A stretch of DNA of 64,000 nucleotides, taken from assembly GCA_013076295.1 (NCBI GenBank), contig RQOL01000374.1, positions 3,834,743 through 3,898,742 on the forward strand. The letters run 5' to 3'. Each line of letters opens with the position of its first letter. The first letter of the stretch is position 1. This stretch comes from Sanderia malayensis. Lineage: Eukaryota; Cnidaria; Scyphozoa; Semaeostomeae; Pelagiidae. The notes below the pieces were generated by a model. It was given only the letters and a program-made list of their open reading frames with translations, did not search any database and had not been told where the DNA came from. Positions 62,606 to 64,000 of this stretch are shown one piece after another. The position numbers and the translations under genes were made by a program.

Positions 62606-63847
62606 CTACTTGACAAGCTTTGGTAAACAATTTGTAATAGCAGCACAAATGGTCATGATGTTGTCAAAATTTGGAAGCATGTTCATTTGCATTGTGGTAC
62701 TTAAGATACGAAAGTTCTTGATTCTGCCAGTTGCCCGCTCCACATGAATGCAAATTCTTGCAATTTGACGGGACTTTTCAACTTCTTGCTGACTCAACTG
62801 CTCTTTTCCTTTCGTGAAAGCTGGTATTACAAGAGTAGCATTATGATTTGCAATGTCATCAGCAACAACGAAGCCTCTATCGGCCAATACCTGATCGTAA
62901 GAGATCTAAAAAGCCACTTCTTTGGGTTATGACTTTGTCAGATACCCAACCACCAAATTCTCTAGAAAGAAAACTGATTGAAAACTATTGGTGCTATTCC
63001 AATTAATACTTTCAGAGTATTTTTGTGCTGGATGACAGACATCAATGAAGACCTCTGTACAGTCGATAATCACCTTGCAACTTGGGAAACATTTCTCAAA
63101 GACTTTAGGAAGTGTCTGTAAAACATCTCCTTTATCTGGCCAATGAATAAAGCATTTCAACTTCCTGGCTATGACTGGTATTCTGGTATTAAGTATTCTT
63201 GAGACTGTTGCTTTGCTAATGCCAAATCTATATCCCAGATCCTCATGGAGAAGATTGAGACGAAGCTTCACAAAGGCTATAAAGAAGACATCTTCAGGGA
63301 CAACGGCATCAAATGTTGGCAACTCAGGTGATACATACTTGAAGAGGCACAAGAAACAAGCAATAGATGGAATGCCAGTGAAGAACCTAACTTTGTTGCC
63401 AGAATCAAGAAATTGAGGACCAAACTTTGACGATTGCAAAGCTGTTCTCATTAATTCGTTTTCTGACCTTAAACTCTGCACTTCTGCATTTCATGCGTCT
63501 ATTGTATTATCAAAATTATCATCATCTCTAGAAACCACACTGTCAATGATCTCATTTTCTATCAGAAAATCCTCAACAACACTCTCAATGATCTCAAAAG
63601 GCAACTCCTTATTAGATGCAGCAGCCTCATTTGCTTCCAGCAATGACAAGCCCTGTGCTTCCATGACCTCAGCTTCCCACCTCTCGCCGATTTTAGCATC
63701 CTCTTTCTTTAATCCTCTGGCATATCTCACTGCACCACTTGATACACTTGAAGCCTGTTCAATTTCATTCTTTTTATTACCCATTTCAACAGCGAGGATA
63801 CAATCAGGGCTACGATCGTCCGAAGAAGCTGCACCTGAAATACACAT
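62606..63847 (-). pseudogene. PHIS (ISL2EU-type) DDE transposase, decayed
   Basis: Minus-strand order: a Ser/Glu-rich N-terminal part (63491-63847), LRSENELMRTALQ, a helix-turn-helix (DLGYRFGISKATVSRILNTRI), and the DDE_4 core with IIDCTEVFID (first Asp), VLADRGFVVADDI (second Asp) and HVERATGRIKNF (Glu). Stops occur near 63490 (TGA) and between 62890 and 62927 (TAA, TAG), and the segment between the first and second Asp is shortened. It faces the YqaJ gene, the usual two-gene layout of PHIS transposons. Confidence 0.8.
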
Positions 63848-64000
63848 AGATTGTCATTTTGAGGATGATACTTCGCGCTTGAGCCTTGAGGTTGAGCTTG
63901 ACAATTTCGGCCCGTTAGGCCATATCCGAAAGAGGGTTTAACAAACACTTATATATTTCAAACAAAGGTTATCAATGCAACAAATAGCTGCCTTATCACT
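63848..64000. other. Window edge, PHIS element continues
   Basis: No terminal repeat is visible; the right end of the PHIS element is outside the window. Confidence 0.4.

Noticed and set aside
59031..63481. Idea that TGA is reassigned (alternative genetic code)
   Set aside because: The intact LINE frame ends in TGA, and TGA stops occur only in copies that also have frameshifts; decay explains them.
1..64000. tRNA or rRNA genes
   Set aside because: No cloverleaf with A/B-box arrangement or rRNA-like sequence was recognised by eye on either strand; a covariance search would be needed to exclude them.

Overview
This is a repeat-dominated stretch of an animal nuclear genome, probably an aquatic invertebrate and plausibly a cnidarian. 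The evidence is spliced GT-AG introns inside transposon genes, AT-rich spacers, and a mix of BEL/Pao, gypsy, RTE-like and ORF1-bearing LINEs, Penelope elements with hammerhead ribozymes, Helitrons, PHIS, IS3EU-like and hAT DNA transposons. Species assignment is inference. I see no convincing bacterial feature and no complete host gene; only a few short spliced-looking exons might be host.

Layout, left to right. 0-5.7 kb: a hammerhead ribozyme motif and a minus-strand Helitron Rep/helicase gene with introns, an internal in-frame deletion of the Rep catalytic core and a chain of candidate micro-exons. 5.7-11.7 kb: a full-length, young BEL/Pao LTR retrotransposon (239-bp LTRs differing at 2 sites, 5-bp target duplication, one intact 1811-codon ORF). 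11.7-14.1 kb: candidate spliced exons. 14.1-17.2 kb: an RTE-like LINE with an intact 973-codon ORF. 17.2-19.5 kb: microsatellite and a cluster of Helitron-like non-autonomous elements (start TCTAATATA, end CTAG). 19.5-26.3 kb: mostly non-coding, with a diverged duplicated block and isolated exon-like pieces. 26.3-31.1 kb: a GCGGCCGC-rich element, an old minus-strand LINE (ORF1 plus endonuclease), and two small inverted-repeat elements. 31.8-33.9 kb: a hAT pseudogene. 34-37 kb: possible LTR-element leader, perfect hairpins, and a TIR element carrying telomere-like repeats.

37.5-64 kb is one nested structure. The oldest layer is a decayed PHIS (PIF/Harbinger-ISL2EU) transposon: a spliced YqaJ-nuclease gene on + (exons at 39.9, 41.4, 49.2 and 61.0-62.2 kb) and a DDE transposase on - (62.6-63.8 kb), with a FEN1/PIN-like gene divergent from its left side. 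Its first intron holds a long foldback element, its second a defective gypsy element (itself hit by a hAT element), its third a Helitron-like element (49435-61014, minus). Into that Helitron-like element jumped a ~10-kb DNA transposon at 50542-60511, with TAC termini, matching inverted ends and a perfect 6-bp duplication GAAATG. It carries a HECT-type ubiquitin-ligase-like gene and, facing it, a DDE integrase-like transposase; the termini and duplication fit the IS3EU superfamily. That element was in turn hit by two Helitron-like elements in head-to-tail tandem (53220-57077) and an inverted pair of Penelope fragments with two hammerhead ribozymes.

Almost all old ORFs are broken; only the BEL/Pao and RTE-like ORFs look intact. 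The strongest candidate for something little described is the IS3EU-like element with zinc-ribbon/CUE/HECT cargo and terminal arrays of ~20-bp repeats.
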